Source: Tubulanus polymorphus
Taxonomy: Eukaryota; Nemertea; Palaeonemertea; Tubulaniformes; Tubulanidae
Assembly (NCBI RefSeq): GCF_964204645.1
Contig: NC_134027.1
Coordinates: forward strand, 13,196,485 to 13,260,484
Direction: 5' to 3'
Length of the DNA stretch: 64,000 nucleotides
In this document: one piece after another, positions 1-8,057 of the stretch
How positions within the stretch are numbered: the first letter of the stretch is position 1
Layout: each line of letters starts with the position of its first letter
Position numbers and translations under genes: made by a program
Notes under the pieces: model-generated
What the model saw: the letters and a program-made list of their open reading frames with translations, nothing else
The model's database searches: none
What the model was told of the DNA's origin: nothing

Positions 1-434
1 TTGAGATGAAAAAGTTTATTATATTAAATCCTAAAACAGTAAAAGAAAATTTAGATAATTGTATAAAGGTAGCAATTGATACTTATAAAGGATCAAATAC
101 ATTATTCATTATAGATGATTGTGCTAATCTACATGATTCAAAAGTGAGAGAAAGTGAGTTATGTTATCTAGCTTTCTCTGGGAGACATTTTGGGATAACA
201 ACATGGGTCTTAAATCAAAAATATAATTCAATTGTTAAAGACTTTAGGGAGAATATAAGACTTCTAGTTTTATTCTACAATAAAGATAGAAAATCTATGC
301 AACAATCATTGGAAGAAAATCAAATTATACCTACTGAATTACATGATGAATATATGAATAAATTAAAGAATAATAAAGGTTCAAAATTATTACTGAGACT
401 ACAATTTCCATATGAATATAAATTTATAAAATAA
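1..434 (+). CDS. A32-like packaging ATPase, C-terminal part
   Basis: This is the C-terminal ~143 residues of an FtsK/HerA-superfamily DNA-packaging ATPase of the A32 type, which pumps the genome into capsids in Polintons and large DNA viruses. A hydrophobic strand followed by two acidic residues (TLFIIDDCA, about residues 32-40 of the visible part) is the Walker B motif. The downstream stretch GRHFGITTWVLNQ is the family's sensor/arginine region. The Walker A loop lies before the window, so the 5' end is missing and the internal ATG at 6 is probably not the true start. It is the only plus-strand Polinton gene here and converges on the zinc-finger gene. Its last ~60 bp are partly duplicated just downstream (from 601). 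Confidence 0.8.
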   Translation, partial: EMKKFIILNPKTVKENLDNCIKVAIDTYKGSNTLFIIDDCANLHDSKVRESELCYLAFSGRHFGITTWVLNQKYNSIVKDFRENIRLLVLFYNKDRKSMQQSLEENQIIPTELHDEYMNKLKNNKGSKLLLRLQFPYEYKFIK

Positions 435-800
435 CTATTTGTATACCTATGTATTAGATACCCTAATACCGGATACCCCATTAGATACCCTAATACCTGA
501 TACCCTATTAGATACCTTGAATACTTAAAACCCCCTTTATTAAAATAAATATTATTTATACAATTTTCAACCAATTTATTTTTATTTTTTCAACTAATAT
601 ATGAATAAGTTTGAAAATAATAAAGGTTATTTATTATTACTGAGGTTTCAATATAAATTTTAAAAAGAAATATAATTTAAGGTATTTTCAAATAATATGT
701 ATTAGATATGTATTAGATATGTATCAGATACCCTATTAGATACCTTAAATACTTAAAACCCCTTTTTTATTTACTATTATTTTATACAATTTTCAACTAA
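349..800 (+). repeat. Tandem duplication of ATPase gene tail and 3' flank
   Basis: The segment beginning near 349 (end of the ATPase reading frame plus the spacer with repeated GATACCCTATTAGATACC blocks and an ACTTAAAACCCC string) recurs in diverged form from about 597 to 800. The offset is 247 bp at the start (ATGAATAA at 354 and 601) and about 228 bp near the end (ATACTTAAAA at 521 and 749). The second copy keeps the words AATAATAAAGGTT and TTATTACTGAG of the ATPase but is not an intact frame. This spacer lies between convergent genes. Confidence 0.6.
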
Positions 801-832
801 TATTATTATTTGAGTTAAATATAATTAATATC

Positions 833-1683
833 TTAATCACTTTCATCATCACTCTCCAATTCACTATCAGACCCTAACAATTTATTCAAATTCTCTACAT
901 AATTTTCTTGTTCAAATTCTCTATTATTTTTATACTTATTCTTCACTTTTTTACCGCATCATCAATAGTTGTTTCATTGTTATGCTTATTCATCCAATCA
1001 AATTTATCATTATTTTATACTTTATGTTTCATAGAATCTTTATTAGTGTTTGCTCCTAATATTTCATTTACAGTGTTTGATCCTAATATTTCATTAGCAT
1101 CGGTTAGATCTAATTCATCTTTATTAGGTGTTGCTAATAATAAATCTTCATATATTTTTTCACCATTTACTTTTTGATTTGAAACAAACTTTGTAACATA
1201 TCTAAATGGGTGTTCTATAAATTCTTTTAAAACAACACGTTCTATAAAATTATTTATATGTACCCTTGTATTCATATGTTTATTCCAATTTGATGTAGCG
1301 TTTGAAAATTCACTTTTACAATATCCACAATAATTTCTATTTTCACTAACATTTCATATTATTTCATTATTAGATGTAGAAGGTATTACATTATTAGATG
1401 TAGTAGGTATTACATTATTAGATGTAGAAGGTATTACATTATTAGATGTAGTAGGTATTACATTATTAGATGTAGAAGGTATTACATTATTATCAATTAC
1501 ATTACTTAAATTATCAACAACACTACTTTTATTATTATCGATTTCTATTAGTTTAGTTTTATAGATTTTGAAAATAGGATCAAATATCAAAGCTATATTA
1601 CAAGGTATTACATAATATAAACCACCATTATTTTCATGTGTATCGATGTATGGAATATGTTTATATACTTTACCTCCTTCCAT
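833..1683 (-). pseudogene. Zinc-finger protein with 8-residue repeats, interrupted frame
   Basis: The unrecognised Polinton protein starts at 1683, preceded by AATAAATG. The N-terminal ~75 residues are followed by five copies of an eight-residue repeat of the form NNVIP(S/T)TS. After an in-frame TGA at 1354-1356 a C2H2-type finger follows (CGYCKSEF ... H ... H). A second in-frame stop is at 1015-1017 and a frame change lies near a T run at 947-952. The acidic tail ends near 833. A zinc finger plus low-complexity linker suggests nucleic-acid binding or a structural role, but the function is not known. The gene converges on the packaging ATPase. The stops suggest inactivation unless they are assembly errors. 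Confidence 0.5.
1361..1480 (-). repeat. 24-bp coding minisatellite, five units
   Basis: Five head-to-tail 24-bp units (ATTACATTATTAGATGTAGA... on the plus strand) encode the NNVIPSTS/NNVIPTTS repeat. Units alternate GTAGAA and GTAGTA, which gives the S/T alternation and indicates growth by two-unit steps. Confidence 0.9.
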
Positions 1684-1715
1684 TTATTATATACATTTTT
1701 ATTAAAGTTTAAATT

Positions 1716-2962
1716 TTAATACATAACACTATTTAATTGAGAATTTACAATATTTAATTGCGCGTCAGATATAATATAAATGTGCATTTTAAAATTTTTG
1801 ATTCCTTTATTCTTTGTCATGAATAATTGTATTCCATCTTTTGTGTTCTGTAATTTTTTTCCAGAACCATGTAATGAATTATCCTCTGTTGTTCTAAAAT
1901 CTAACCATAATGCATATTTATTACCGGTATGATAATCAATTGATTAATATTACAATTTTCAGATGATTTTACTTTTTCATCCATAAAATGTTTTCTAATT
2001 TCTGGCCATTGATCAATCATTCTCATTCCTTGACAAAATATTTTATTTGCTATTCCTTCGATAGTTATTTCTACTTTTGTTATTTCAGGATTATAATAAT
2101 TATCAACATTTATTGCGCTATTAGAATATGTTGCAATGGTAAAAAATATCAATATACCTTTAATAGATCTTCTTGGGAAGTTAATATTCTCATTAATTAT
2201 TTCGTCATTTGCATTAATAGTTACGGTTTTAAATTTATCAATATAATCAGATAATAATGAAAATCCTTGATTGTATTGAGTTTGAATTATACTTGCAATA
2301 TTTTCATCAGTTACTGTATCATATTCTAAACATATATTCGATAATTTATAACTCATAACTTTATTAACGCTAGATATTACAATTTCATTTACAGGAGCAA
2401 ATGTTATTTCGAATATAACGTCTTCTTGAATTGCGTATTTATATAAAGGTGCATTGTTATTTATCAATTCAAAGTCTAATGGAAGTTTATATTTGCTTCC
2501 ATATATACTTTTTATCAATTTATCTATAGAATTAGTTAATATTGCATTATGTGCTTCTGATCTTAATTTATTTTGGTTTTCTGATTGGATTCCTTGAAAT
2601 ATCATATTATTTCTATTTTCTTTAGTTAACCATAAATCTTTATAATGCATAAATAAATTATAATCATCTAATGAGAAAACTGTTTCTGGACCAATCTTTA
2701 TAGTTAATTTTTTCATCAAATATCTTCCAACATTATCGACAACATAATTATTATTATTACCGGTTACTTTTATATCGGCTGATAAATAAATACTATTTGG
2801 AACATAAAAAGTATTTTGTGTTAATCGAGGGATTCTAACATATAAAGTTTCATCAGGATTAATATTAGAAGGGTTATGAGTAATTATATGATGTGATCTT
2901 TCTGCTTTAATAGCATTAGATATTCTATGATTCTTAGAAGGATTGATATAACTCCCACTCAT
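1716..2962 (-). pseudogene. Polinton major capsid protein, one frame change
   Basis: This is the probable double-jelly-roll major capsid protein that forms the icosahedral shell. The first 353 residues (1901-2962) are open. The reading then continues in another frame from about 1930 to a stop at 1716-1718, giving a total near 415 residues. Family traits seen by eye: the N-terminal line of strands with RIPRLTQNTFYVPNS, a central NFPRRSIKGILIFF strand, the CQGMRMIDQWPEIRKHF segment, and in the shifted part the C-terminal signature LWLDFRTTEDNSLHGSG with a final strand MHIYIISDAQLNI. These match the capsid proteins of invertebrate Polintons and adintoviruses (often annotated F54H12.2-like). The start is preceded by AATTTTTT-N7-TAAATG. 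Without the C-terminal strands the product would probably not fold, so the frame break matters. Confidence 0.75.
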
Positions 2963-2980
2963 TTATTTAACAAAAAAATT
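2960..2980 (-). promoter_or_regulatory. AATTTTTT-N7-TAAATG start motif, capsid gene
   Basis: On the coding strand the 8-mer AATTTTTT (2973-2980) is followed by 7 nt and then TAAATG, whose ATG is the capsid start. The same arrangement with identical spacing precedes four other minus-strand genes. Function as a promoter is inferred. Confidence 0.6.
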
Positions 2981-2982
2981 AA

Positions 2983-3573
2983 TTATTTATTTTTTGATAT
3001 CATATTTACTAATCCAAAAATAATTGCACTTACAACTGTAATTAAAAATAAAATAATACGTTCAGCAGCAAAGTTAATAATGTTTCCTGCAGATTTCAAT
3101 ATGAAACCAACAATTGATGCAATAATTCCTGGTAATGCTGCAGCAGATTTTTTAGATAGTTCCCATAAATATTTTGCTAATTTCTTTAAACCATCCTCAA
3201 CTTTATCTTGTATAGAATTATTATCTGGGGGTTTATCTGGTTTATTTGGAGTAGGAGTAGATTTCAGTGAATTTGATATAGCTAAACCAATTGTTGTAAA
3301 TAACATAGTTACAGCTGTTAGAATTGAAAGAATTGTTATTCCTTCAAACTTAAACAATAATTTTATTCTATCTTTTAGTGATATGTCAGAATTTGGTTTT
3401 AGTATTAACTCTTTAACAACAACTTTTAATCTATCAATACAATAATCATATGATTTTAATAATAATTTCATTTTTTCTTTCTGAAATTCTATGTTATATT
3501 CTAAATCATCAATTTCTTTTTCTAAATATGCATTTCTTAAAATATGCATTTTTTTTAAATTCAATGTCTTCAA
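2983..3573 (-). CDS. Putative membrane-active virion protein (196 aa)
   Basis: A basic, coiled-coil-like N-terminus (residues 1-75, rich in K/E/L) is followed by a hydrophobic segment (about 75-98, ITILSILTAVTMLFTTIGLA), a proline-rich linker (TPTPNKPDKPP) and a helical, strongly hydrophobic C-terminal half with two further membrane or amphipathic segments (AALPGIIASIVGFILKSAG and IILFLITVVSAIIFGLV). Such proteins sit next to the capsid gene in Polintons and adintoviruses and are thought to act on membranes during entry or assembly. That role is family-based inference. The frame overlaps the end of the upstream 315-residue gene by 65 bp, and the two could be one frameshifted gene. No TAAATG motif precedes its start, which supports fusion or translation from the upstream message. 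Confidence 0.55.
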   Translation of the reverse strand: MKTLNLKKMHILRNAYLEKEIDDLEYNIEFQKEKMKLLLKSYDYCIDRLKVVVKELILKPNSDISLKDRIKLLFKFEGITILSILTAVTMLFTTIGLAISNSLKSTPTPNKPDKPPDNNSIQDKVEDGLKKLAKYLWELSKKSAAALPGIIASIVGFILKSAGNIINFAAERIILFLITVVSAIIFGLVNMISKNK

Positions 3574-4456
3574 TAACTATAAATTCTCTATCTAATTTTA
3601 ATTGTTCTAATTCTTTTCTGGTGTCAAATAATTTATTTTCTAAAGGTTTAATTTTATTATATCTTATATGTTTTTCGCGCGCAATTTTATCAGCTTCATC
3701 TCGTATACTTATTATTTCTCTAATTGTTTTTTTAGAAAACATACTTAAAACTTCTATTTCTTGATCTGTTGAATCAAGTAATCCCTTCGGTAAAAGTTTT
3801 TCAGTTTGAACTTCAGTGTTTGATTTAAGTTTACTAGTTTTGGAAGTTTTATTCTGTTCAGAAGTTGTTTCTGTTTCTGGATTTTCTTTGATTGTTTCAA
3901 ATAATTTATTAATTCTTTGTTTAAATACTCTTTTATTTTGATTTATTTCTTCTTGTGTTACATCTTCTATTTCATTACTATTTCTTATTCTCTTAATTCT
4001 AGATGAGTCAAACTTAAGCAAAGTTGATATTGCTATTATTTTTTCTTCTTTTTTATTAGAGATATTAATATAATAATCCGAATCATCTTTCAACCTATAA
4101 TAATATTCACCATCTAAAAACTTTAATTCTTTTACTAAAAGTCTGGCGCCTCTATCATTTATATTATATCCAGAATCTTTAAATACATCTTGAAACTTAT
4201 ACATAAATTCATAATTTTCTATATTTTCTCTTTCTAAACCTGGGTCTAAATTTTCAATAGGTATTCTCGATCTAGTTCTTCTATCATGTTCTTCTGTTGA
4301 TGGGGCTTTAGAACCACTCTCTGCTAAATTAGAATTATATGCTGATTCATCATCATTATCAATATTATTATCAGCAGTCATATAATCATCATCAATATAT
4401 CCTTCATTATTATTTCCCATGCCTTCCATTTCATAATCTTCTACACCTTCTGTCAT
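3509..4456 (-). CDS. Unrecognised virion-block protein (315 aa)
   Basis: The first 65 residues are acidic and disordered (many D, E, N, G). A central folded-looking region (about 90-170) contains RGARLLVKELKFLDGEYYYRL, and the C-terminal 130 residues are charged and helical. I do not recognise the family. Its position between the membrane protein and the 384-residue gene, and its start with AATTTTTT-N7-TAAATG, place it in the virion block. Its end overlaps the 196-residue gene in another frame. The overlap carries a near repeat of the same words (AAAAAATGCATAT and AGAAATGCATAT), a plausible site for the break if the two frames were once one. Confidence 0.55.
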   Translation of the reverse strand: MTEGVEDYEMEGMGNNNEGYIDDDYMTADNNIDNDDESAYNSNLAESGSKAPSTEEHDRRTRSRIPIENLDPGLERENIENYEFMYKFQDVFKDSGYNINDRGARLLVKELKFLDGEYYYRLKDDSDYYINISNKKEEKIIAISTLLKFDSSRIKRIRNSNEIEDVTQEEINQNKRVFKQRINKLFETIKENPETETTSEQNKTSKTSKLKSNTEVQTEKLLPKGLLDSTDQEIEVLSMFSKKTIREIISIRDEADKIAREKHIRYNKIKPLENKLFDTRKELEQLKLDREFIVIEDIEFKKNAYFKKCIFRKRN

Positions 4457-5791
4457 TTACATAATAAAAAAATTTAAAATATAATATTCCTCCGATTACA
4501 ATTCCTATACAAGTTAAAGCTAATTTAGTATTTTCATGGGATTTATTATCATCATTTAGTTTAATTATATCATGTTGAATATTATCAGTTTTTATATCTT
4601 CTGATGTATTGTAATCTTTTATTTTAGAATCATTATTTAATTCAATATTATTAGTTTTAGTTTCTGTTGATTGAATGTTTTTTTATTTTTTTCACCTTCC
4701 ATTAATTTTGGAGCAGTGGTTATCTTTTTATTTATATCATTTAATCCAAATGAATTATTTATTGTTGCAGTTTTAATTAGATTATTATAACCAATTATAT
4801 TTCCCATCTTTAATACTAAATCAATAGAAATAATTAATAGATTAGGGCCTATACAATAATTTAATCTAATATGTGATTTATCTAAATGATTTTGATATCT
4901 TACAATGTTTTCCGGAATCGATCTATTTTTATCATTATGAATTGAATCTTCAAATAATACTTTGAATTGTTTCTGCGCATCGAATGAAGTGTTATCATTT
5001 CCAATTATTGGGGATCTTGTTTCAACTTGCGCGCCTAAAATACAAATTAAATAATTTCTAATAGATTGATTTATTCTTTGTATACCAGCTTTAGTAAAAC
5101 CTTCACTATTTTCTAAAATGAAATTAACCCAACCATTATTGTTTTGTTGTTGTATATTATTATAATATTTTGGTAATTCATTCCAATTTAGTGTTCTTAT
5201 ATCTGAATTTGTCATTATTTTTCCAAATTCTTTAGTATATAATATTCCTAATCCACCCATTGTTCCAATTTTTGCTCTAAAATCTTTATTTGAATTAATA
5301 TTAAATTCATTACATATTTTATAAAACTTAGAAAAATTAATATTATTATTCAATTCTTTAAAATATTTTGAACCTGGTAAAGGACATTCTAATTCATCTA
5401 ATATTAATTTTATTTGAAAATAAGTATGAAATCTAAAAAGTGATAACATCAATGGTAAACTTGGTTTGTTTAAATGATCATTCCAACTAATTCCACATCC
5501 TGTTGTTGCGCAATAAACAGCAAAATTTAATTGGTTCTGCCAATACTTCATATTAGATTTTAATAACCATTGTTTTGCCTCATTTAAATTTTTGAAATTA
5601 ATTGTATACACATGAAATATATTTTCCATCTTTACATGAAAATTATTACTTTCAGTAACATAAATATATAAATCAATTAATGAATCTAAAACTTCATTTC
5701 TATATGTAATATCTTTATTAAAATCTATTGCTGGAATATTATATTTAATTGATTTATTATATTGGAAAGCTTTTGGAAAACTATCTGCCAT
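4431..5791 (-). pseudogene. Unrecognised virion-block protein with C-terminal membrane anchor
   Basis: The main frame gives 384 residues (4637-5791). It begins MADSFPKAFQYN and has a tryptophan- and cysteine-containing centre (KYWQNQLNFAVYCATTGCG) and a glycine-rich stretch (AKIGTMGGLGILYTKEFGK). At a seven-base T run on the plus strand (4678-4684) the frame ends. In the adjacent frame a further ~80 residues follow, finishing with one membrane segment (LALTCIGIVIGGILYFKFF) and a stop at 4431-4433, inside the start of the next gene. I take this as one protein with a C-terminal anchor broken by a 1-nt change. The family is not recognised. Size and context suggest a minor virion component. It starts with AATTTTTT-N7-TAAATG. 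Confidence 0.55.
4454..4474 (-). promoter_or_regulatory. AATTTTTT-N7-TAAATG start motif, 315-aa gene
   Basis: The coding-strand AATTTTTT (4467-4474), 7 nt and TAAATG have the same spacing as at the capsid gene. The motif overlaps the end of the frame-shifted tail of the upstream 384-residue gene. Confidence 0.6.
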
Positions 5792-5809
5792 TTATATAAT
5801 TAAAAAATT
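5789..5809 (-). promoter_or_regulatory. AATTTTTT-N7-TAAATG start motif, 384-aa gene
   Basis: The coding-strand 8-mer lies at 5802-5809 and TAAATG at 5789-5794, spacing 7. It overlaps the stop of the small upstream frame at 5808-5810. Confidence 0.6.
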
Positions 5810-5908
5810 AATAATTTATTAATTCTTTTAATAATTTATCTTGTTCTTCAACTGTTATATGACCATTTAAATTGCCGATCCTATAATAGTTATAACTGCA
5901 GAAGCCAT
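5808..5908 (-). pseudogene. Small virion-block frame (~35 aa), one frame change
   Basis: A tiny frame starts at 5908 with a hydrophobic N-terminus (MASAVITIIGS). A single frame change near 5868 links it to a charged tail ending EEQDKLLKELINY at 5808. It is supported mainly by its position between two genes of the same strand and by its start context, which is one mismatch from the shared motif. Function is unknown. Confidence 0.35.
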
Positions 5909-5926
5909 TTATTTAGTAAAATAATT
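5906..5926 (-). promoter_or_regulatory. Variant start motif (AATTATTT-N7-TAAATG)
   Basis: Same layout as the other start motifs, with one mismatch in the 8-mer (5919-5926). Confidence 0.4.
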
Positions 5927-5932
5927 ATGTAT

Positions 5933-6154
5933 TTATATGGGAGGAATATATTTTTGTTTTTCTAAATAATCAATAGTTAAATTAGATAAAGTAACAGCTA
6001 ATGTTAATTTTAAAATATCATTGATATCAAATCTATCAACATTAACACTTCCCATTTTAAATACTTTTTTTAATACCATTGAATAACCAACAGTTCCAAC
6101 TGATAGTAATGCTCCATTATATAATCCAGTTATTATCCACTTATTATCACTCAT
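5933..6154 (-). CDS. Small membrane protein (73 aa)
   Basis: The 73 residues contain one clear hydrophobic segment near the N-terminus (ITGLYNGALLSVGTVGYSMVL) and a second weaker one (ILKLTLAVTLSNLTIDYL) after a short loop with VNVDRFDIND. Small two-segment membrane proteins with an aspartate-rich loop are common in Polinton virion blocks. Their role is unknown. It starts with AATTTTTT-N7-TAAATG, and the TAA of that motif is the stop codon of the upstream gene, so the two genes abut. Confidence 0.6.
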   Translation of the reverse strand: MSDNKWIITGLYNGALLSVGTVGYSMVLKKVFKMGSVNVDRFDINDILKLTLAVTLSNLTIDYLEKQKYIPPI

Positions 6155-6172
6155 TTATTTATCAAAAAAATT
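6152..6172 (-). promoter_or_regulatory. AATTTTTT-N7-TAAATG start motif, 73-aa gene
   Basis: The coding-strand 8-mer lies at 6165-6172 and TAAATG at 6152-6157. The motif is embedded in the last codons of the upstream gene. Confidence 0.6.
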
Positions 6173-6510
6173 ACTATCTTCAAAATATTGAGTTATCTTA
6201 TTTACGATTAATTCAACATTTATTTCATTACTAGTTTCATTTGTATATATTTCAATTATTATTTTTTTAATAACATCGACGATAAAATCTTCATCTAATT
6301 CATAAAATCTTAAAGATTCTCTAATTAAATTAGTAATCTTTTCTACATTTAAAGTTTCTTTATCTATTGTTGTTTCAAACTCAAATGTTGTTTCATTTGA
6401 AAATGCAATATTTTTAATCGTGTAATTACATCATTAACGTTAAATTTCATTTCTTTCTCACGTTTTAAATCAAATCCAAAACATAAACTCGGTCCAACAG
6501 TTATATTCAT
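6155..6510 (-). pseudogene. Unrecognised ~118-aa virion-block protein, one frame change
   Basis: The frame starts at 6510 (MNITVGPSLCFGFDLKREKE) and switches near a T run at 6411-6415. The second part is acidic, isoleucine-rich and helical (TNLIRESLRFYELDEDFIVD) and ends in FFDK at 6155. No known family is recognised. It starts with the shared AATTTTTT-N7-TAAATG motif and sits between the penton-like gene and the 73-residue membrane protein, so it probably belongs to the virion block. Confidence 0.45.
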
Positions 6511-6528
6511 TTATATAGTGAAAAAATT
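6508..6528 (-). promoter_or_regulatory. AATTTTTT-N7-TAAATG start motif, ~118-aa gene
   Basis: The coding-strand 8-mer lies at 6521-6528 and TAAATG at 6508-6513. The 8-mer overlaps the stop region of the penton-like gene, which ends at 6527. Confidence 0.6.
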
Positions 6529-7286
6529 ACTCTTTACATCTTATAACTAATTCATATATCACAGGAAAGTTAATTAAATCAATTAAATAACCATTATGAT
6601 TTCTTATTTCTAATTTAAAATTATTAAAATGTGGAATACAAGGTTTGAAATCACATTCAGCTAAATTATAATTTATTTGAGTTCCAAATTGTTTAACATT
6701 TTCTAGCGGTAAAATATTTAGTAAACTAGAACTACAAATTGTTTCTTTAATTGCTTGGAAAGTTTTTGTAGGCTCGATTAAATTGCAATAAATATAAAAG
6801 TGTGTAAAAGGTATTATATTTGAATTACCATCTACGTTTCCTGTAACAGTATCTGGTACAATTCCTAACAGTTTTGCTATAGGTTTTTTTACCATAAATG
6901 CATGTTGACTTTCATCATATACCTTTATTTTAATTTTATTTGTGCCTCATTTTTTATAAATCTAATTAAAAATTTATCATCTCTTCTAATTTTCAACCGT
7001 GCTCTACGATTAATTTCTTGAGCTCATGTTTCTAAATTATATAATCCTGGTTTTAAAATTAGATGAAACCATTTATCTACATTTCTAATATGAATTAAAA
7101 CAGTATTATCGTCAATAGTTTTATCCGATATATTATAAAAAGAATTACATAAACTTATATTTACTAATTTCAAATCTACATAATTCTTAAATTCTCTATC
7201 TAACTGAACTAGTAAATTATGAGATTTATAATTTGTAACTTTTCTTGAATCAACAAATTATAACTGTATTCTTTTAATTCCGCCAT
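6527..7286 (-). pseudogene. Penton-like minor capsid protein, interrupted
   Basis: The last 122 residues (6527-6895) are open and show the C-terminal pattern of invertebrate Polinton minor capsid (penton-like) proteins: FTHFYIYCNLIEP, then LLNILPLE, then FKLEIRNHNGYLIDL and a final strand PVIYELVIRCKE. Upstream, broken frames from ATG 7286 encode the N-terminal jelly-roll part (LVQLDREFKNYVDLKLVNIS and a KWFHLILKPGLYNLE strand). An in-frame TGA lies near 7023-7025, with frame changes near 7240 and 6930-6950. The protein would occupy the capsid vertices. The start has ATAAATG but lacks the upstream AATTTTTT element. Confidence 0.6.
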
Positions 7287-7300
7287 TTATTTTACATATT

Positions 7301-7654
7301 TTATTCGAAATCTATTTCATGGTGCCCTTTTTCATTCTTACCTTTGTATACGAAATAGAAATCTCCAGAACATAATTCTTCTAGATCTTCACTTGATAAT
7401 CTATGAAATCTATCTGGTAAATATGTTCTGAATTTATATGTATTTCCTTTTAATCCTTCATATTCTAAGTGTATAACTAATTTATCTCCATATTTGTTAG
7501 TAACTGTATCAATATTTGTAATTAGATATTTCTTATGGATTGTTAATTCTTTTAACTTCTTAAATTTATAATCTACTGATTTGACATTTGAAGTATCTTT
7601 TATTCTATCTAGAAATGATTTGTTGTTCTCACTGTGTGCTTGTTTACTCTCCAT
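7301..7654 (-). CDS. Small OB-fold-like protein (117 aa)
   Basis: An intact frame of 117 residues. After a polar N-terminus, the core ELTIHKKYLITNIDTVTNKY followed by a strand (DKLVIHLEYEG), then TYKFRTYLPDRF and HRLSSEDLEELC, matches a small protein family that accompanies invertebrate Polinton polymerases. The strand pattern fits an OB fold, suggesting single-stranded DNA binding in replication. That function is inferred. It lies directly downstream of the polymerase and shares its start context (TATTAAAATGG) rather than the virion TAAATG motif. It is one of the few undamaged genes of the element. Confidence 0.55.
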   Translation of the reverse strand: MESKQAHSENNKSFLDRIKDTSNVKSVDYKFKKLKELTIHKKYLITNIDTVTNKYGDKLVIHLEYEGLKGNTYKFRTYLPDRFHRLSSEDLEELCSGDFYFVYKGKNEKGHHEIDFE

Positions 7655-7683
7655 TTTAATAACATATTTTTATTAAAATTTGA

Positions 7684-8046
7684 TTAACACGTTAGAATTC
7701 TTTTCATTATCTCGTTCTCTTTTGTTTCTTCTCTTTTAAATTTTAAGTTTTCATCTAAATTACAACCATAAGCAACTGTATGAATTCCATCATCCAGAAT
7801 ATATCTTTTATCATCAAATGGGTTTAGACTTATCTTTTCAATTTCTTCAATAAACATTTCATGATCTTCAGATCTTAAACATCTCATTTTATGTTTTCTA
7901 ACTTCTTCATTGAATATACAATTGATGTAATCTTTGAAATGAATATTCTTTTCTACTACACTTTTGGTTATTCCTTTTAACTTTTTAACTTCATGTTCTT
8001 TAGTTTTATATGAATACATTTTAGATACACCTATGAACTCTATCAT
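7684..8046 (-). CDS. pPolB segment 5: C-terminal region
   Basis: It begins just after a KDELGGEE stretch (read in this frame from about 8,080) and continues EFIGVSKMYSYKT, the segment that follows the palm in Polinton polymerases. It ends with the family's C-terminal block FDDKRYILDDGIHTVAYG. The start ATG at 8046 is internal to the polymerase, not a gene start. Confidence 0.75.
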   Translation of the reverse strand: MIEFIGVSKMYSYKTKEHEVKKLKGITKSVVEKNIHFKDYINCIFNEEVRKHKMRCLRSEDHEMFIEEIEKISLNPFDDKRYILDDGIHTVAYGCNLDENLKFKREETKENEIMKRILTC

Positions 8047-8057
8047 TTCTTCACCAC

